Of a DNA stretch of 64,000 nt, positions 61,906-64,000 are shown piece by piece (position 1 is the stretch's first letter; each line of letters starts with the position of its first letter). Source of the stretch: Psychrobium sp051201665 (GTDB lineage Bacteria; Pseudomonadota; Gammaproteobacteria; Enterobacterales; Psychrobiaceae); contig NZ_CP179210.1 in assembly GCF_051201665.1 (NCBI RefSeq), positions 2,852,001-2,916,000 on the forward strand, in the 5' to 3' direction. The translations under genes were made by a program, and so were the position numbers. The notes beneath the pieces are model-generated. The model was not told the DNA's origin, did no database searches, and saw only the letters and a program-made list of their open reading frames with translations.

Positions 61906-61935
61906 GTTGATGGCTGTTGCATCAACGATTGATGC
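61906..61935 (-). promoter_or_regulatory. Mutually exclusive hairpins in the larger-flagellin leader
   Basis: In the minus-strand RNA, GCATCAA (61929-61935) can pair with TTGATGC (61919-61925). Alternatively, GTTGATG (61920-61926) can pair with CATCAAC (61906-61912). The two stems (each 7 bp, perfect) share the central strand and cannot coexist. The second ends 2-3 bases before the GGAGGC ribosome site. This is the layout of a translational switch, but no ligand or protein is known. Confidence 0.5.
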
Positions 61936-61984
61936 CTACAAGCCGGTATAATTATTTAAAGTACTGCCTAGCTACCCAATAAAA

Positions 61985-61999
61985 GCAACCTGCGTGCCA
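61985..61999 (-). promoter_or_regulatory. Sigma-54 promoter of the larger flagellin
   Basis: The minus strand reads TGGCACGCAGGTTGC, an essentially perfect match to the TGGCACG-N4-TTGC consensus. The predicted start is near 61973 with a leader of about 82 nt. Confidence 0.92.
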
Positions 62000-62079
62000 A
62001 AATTATAAAAACCTACAAATAAACGATATAAACGATTAAAAACAGCAACTTAAAAAAATACCAATAGATTAGTAATATT

Positions 62080-62134
62080 GAAAAAACTAAAAAGGCGGCA
62101 ACTTTGTCAACATATTGACCGAGTTGCCGCCTTT
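62080..62134 (-). terminator. Intrinsic terminator after flgL
   Basis: A 13-bp perfect stem AAAGGCGGCAACT (62091-62103) with AGTTGCCGCCTTT (62122-62134). The loop itself carries GTCAA/TTGAC. It is followed on the minus strand by TTTTTAGTTTTTTC. It separates the flgKL transcript from the flagellin promoter. 62000-62079 holds no gene that I can support. Confidence 0.93.
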
Positions 62135-62213
62135 AATTTCTGTAGTTTGTGTTGAGTGTCTAAATAATGACAGCTTTTGCCGCCATTGCCGCTTAATTGC
62201 CGTTATGCTTTCT

Positions 62214-63464
62214 TTATAAGAAGTTTAACAAGTTCATATTTTGGACTTGTGAAAACGCTGTTTGCGCCGCTTGCAAAGATAGCTTTTGTTGCTCAAATAC
62301 TGAAATGGCTTCAACCATATCTAGATCTTCAAGTGCAGAGCGCGATTTCTCTATCGTCAGATTGTAGTCTTCATGGCGATTATTTTGACTTTCAGTAATT
62401 TGAAGCCTTGCGCCTATTTCAGCACGAACTCCACCAAGCTCTATTTGGATTTGATCAATATCACCTAAAATATGACCGACATCTAATTGTCTTTGCGCTT
62501 CATCAACCCCAACCCCATTGCCACTTTCTAACCAACTAATTGCATCTTCAATAACACCAAAAATATCAACATCCGGTTCAGGCGTAATAGAAATCGAGTC
62601 GCCATCTTGCGGTGTATTCTTTAATGTTGCAGATACACCATTAAAAGTAATTGTATCACCTGCAACATATGGCGCAGCAGGCTGCGGTAATAAAGGGTAT
62701 TGCTGCGTGCCCGCACTATCTATCACTGTTACGCCCATTTCTCCGCTTGCCATTGTTGCAAAATTAATTGAATAATCGTCAGGCGTTCCAACTGGTACAT
62801 AATTGGCACGGTCACTGATACTAGCATCGGTTAAAATAGCGCGATCAATATTATCGATACCTGCATTTAAATTATAGGTAGGACGAAAATCGCCTGTGCT
62901 ACTCGCAATTTCCATGAATATTTTGTCGCCGGAATCACTAGTCGCAACTTTGACTCCAGGTCCAATGTTCGTTTCGCGTTGTCCATTATCGCCATGATAA
63001 ACAACATCACTATTTGCTTGCTCTTCAAACGGAGGATTATTCGTTTGGAATCCACCAAACACATAACTCCCTGACTCGTCGCGACTATTCGCTAATGACA
63101 ACAATTCTTCTTTTCGCTCTTTTAGCTCATCAGCAATCGCTTGACGCGCTGCATCATCATTACTAACGCTATTTCCTTGCAGAACAAGATCTTTGATACG
63201 AAACATCACATCTTCTGCTGATTTCATTGCTGATTCTTGAACATTAATTCGTGAATCAGCAAAATCGATATTTGTTTGATATTGCTTAAGCAATGCCTGC
63301 TCTTGGCGAATATTCAAGATCGAGTTGGTCGCAACCGCATCATCACCAGCGGTAATAACACGTTTACCTTCAGAGATATTTAAAATCGACTGATTAACAC
63401 TCGATTGACGCTCAATAATATTCGTCGTATTACGATGGTAAAATTGGTTAGTTGATATTCTCAT
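62214..63464 (-). CDS. flgL: Flagellar hook-filament junction protein FlgL
   Basis: A 416-residue flagellin-like junction protein. The N-terminus is MRISTNQFYHRNTTNIIERQSSVNQSILNISEGKRVITAGDDAVA and the C-terminus ALEDLDMVEAISVFEQQKLSLQAAQTAFSQVQNMNLLNFL. The middle is variable. It is 9 bp after flgK, in the usual pair. Confidence 0.96.
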   Translation of the reverse strand: MRISTNQFYHRNTTNIIERQSSVNQSILNISEGKRVITAGDDAVATNSILNIRQEQALLKQYQTNIDFADSRINVQESAMKSAEDVMFRIKDLVLQGNSVSNDDAARQAIADELKERKEELLSLANSRDESGSYVFGGFQTNNPPFEEQANSDVVYHGDNGQRETNIGPGVKVATSDSGDKIFMEIASSTGDFRPTYNLNAGIDNIDRAILTDASISDRANYVPVGTPDDYSINFATMASGEMGVTVIDSAGTQQYPLLPQPAAPYVAGDTITFNGVSATLKNTPQDGDSISITPEPDVDIFGVIEDAISWLESGNGVGVDEAQRQLDVGHILGDIDQIQIELGGVRAEIGARLQITESQNNRHEDYNLTIEKSRSALEDLDMVEAISVFEQQKLSLQAAQTAFSQVQNMNLLNFL

Positions 63465-63473
63465 GATTATCTC

Positions 63474-64000
63474 CTATCGAGCGGCTTGTAATAGCGTATT
63501 AAAAATTTCATTCGCGGTAGAGATCACTCTAGCGCTCGCGGAATAAGCTTGTTGAAAACGCAACATATCTGACGCTTCTTCATCTAGATTAACACCAGAA
63601 GTATTAGACATTCGTGCTTCTGCCTGACTAAACAATGTATTTGCAGCGCTCGCTTCAATATTCGCTGTTGCTGTCGCAGAGCCAACGCTAGTCACTGATT
63701 CTTCGTATAAGTCATTCATCGTTGAACGGCCTTGATTAGCCAGTTTCTTATCAACAAGACTCGCCATTGCCAACGCATTTTTATTGTTACCTTCACCAAC
63801 GGCATAGCTAATCTCATAGCGTTCAGGAGCATTAATACCTTGACCGCTAGCCAAGCCGCTAAGCTCAAAGCTCATGCCTGCTGTTTGAAATTTCAGTGGG
63901 CTTGTCGTGTAGGTCGATGAAGGACCAAGAGCAACACCATTTTCGTCAAATAACGGTTGAGGATTACCAGCATTATCGAGTACCCGATAATTAAAAGTAC
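63474..64000 (-). CDS. flgK: Flagellar hook-filament junction protein FlgK, C-terminal part
   Basis: The frame stays open from the right edge of the window (base 64000) through 175 codons to the stop at 63474. It ends with GVNLDEEASDMLRFQQAYSASARVISTANEIFNTLLQAAR, the standard FlgK/FlgE-family C-terminus that forms the D0 helix. The start is outside the window. Residues before this include TYTTSPLKFQTAGMSFELSG. Confidence 0.95.
   Translation of the reverse strand, partial: TFNYRVLDNAGNPQPLFDENGVALGPSSTYTTSPLKFQTAGMSFELSGLASGQGINAPERYEISYAVGEGNNKNALAMASLVDKKLANQGRSTMNDLYEESVTSVGSATATANIEASAANTLFSQAEARMSNTSGVNLDEEASDMLRFQQAYSASARVISTANEIFNTLLQAAR

Noticed and set aside
1..64000. CRISPR arrays, rRNA or tRNA genes, phage structural genes
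   Set aside because: None were recognised on either strand by reading; short tandem repeats present do not have repeat-spacer structure.

Overview
The window reads as chromosomal DNA of a marine gammaproteobacterium of the Alteromonadales, most likely Colwelliaceae (Thalassotalea/Colwellia-like). This is inferred from the polar-flagellum gene order (flrABC, fliE-R, flhAFG, fliA, cheYZAB, parC-parP), the low-GC composition and the queA-tgt-yajC-secDF block. No rRNA, tRNA or CRISPR array was seen.

1-5340 is an accessory, IS-rich edge. It holds the N-terminal part of an IS21/IstA-like gene running off the left end, a small HTH protein, and an unknown gene split by a complete IS21-family element. 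That element (1573-3519) carries istA and istB and is flanked by a perfect 6-bp target duplication. An IS5-family element (4129-5011) follows, then a 312-bp MITE (5028-5339) whose terminal repeats nearly match those of the IS5 element.

5358-10875 (minus strand) is the housekeeping block secF, secD, yajC, tgt, queA.

11116-43350 (minus strand, transcribed from right to left) is a nearly complete polar-flagellum and chemotaxis regulon. It contains the regulators flrA and flrBC, the basal body, switch and export genes fliEFGHIJKLMNOPQR and flhB-flhA, the placement genes flhF-flhG, the sigma factor fliA, and the chemotaxis genes cheY-cheZ-cheA-cheB-motC-motD-parC-parP-cheW-DUF2802. Candidate sigma-54 promoters (GG-N10-GC) stand before flrB, fliE, fliK and flhA, as expected for FlrA/FlrC-controlled early and middle genes.

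43487-56301 is a sugar island placed between flrA and fliS. A plus-strand run of ten overlapping or nearly abutting genes encodes a nonulosonic-acid pathway of legionaminic type: 4,6-dehydratase, aminotransferase, synthase, N-acyltransferase, CBS-nucleotidyltransferase and CMP-sugar synthetase. The same run carries four less usual genes: a PIG-L deacetylase, an FAD oxidoreductase, a SAM methyltransferase and a WbqC-family protein. The hydrolysing 2-epimerase (legG-like) lies on the minus strand, overlapping the gene for a large MAF flagellin glycosyltransferase with a C-terminal TPR-like region. The inference is that this island makes and attaches a modified nonulosonate to the flagellins encoded next door.

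56455-64000 holds the late filament genes: fliS and fliT (plus strand), then fliD, flaG, two flagellins, flgL and the 3' part of flgK (minus strand). The larger flagellin has a near-consensus sigma-54 promoter and a leader with two mutually exclusive hairpins. The smaller flagellin has a sigma-28 (FliA) promoter. Several clear intrinsic terminators separate these units.
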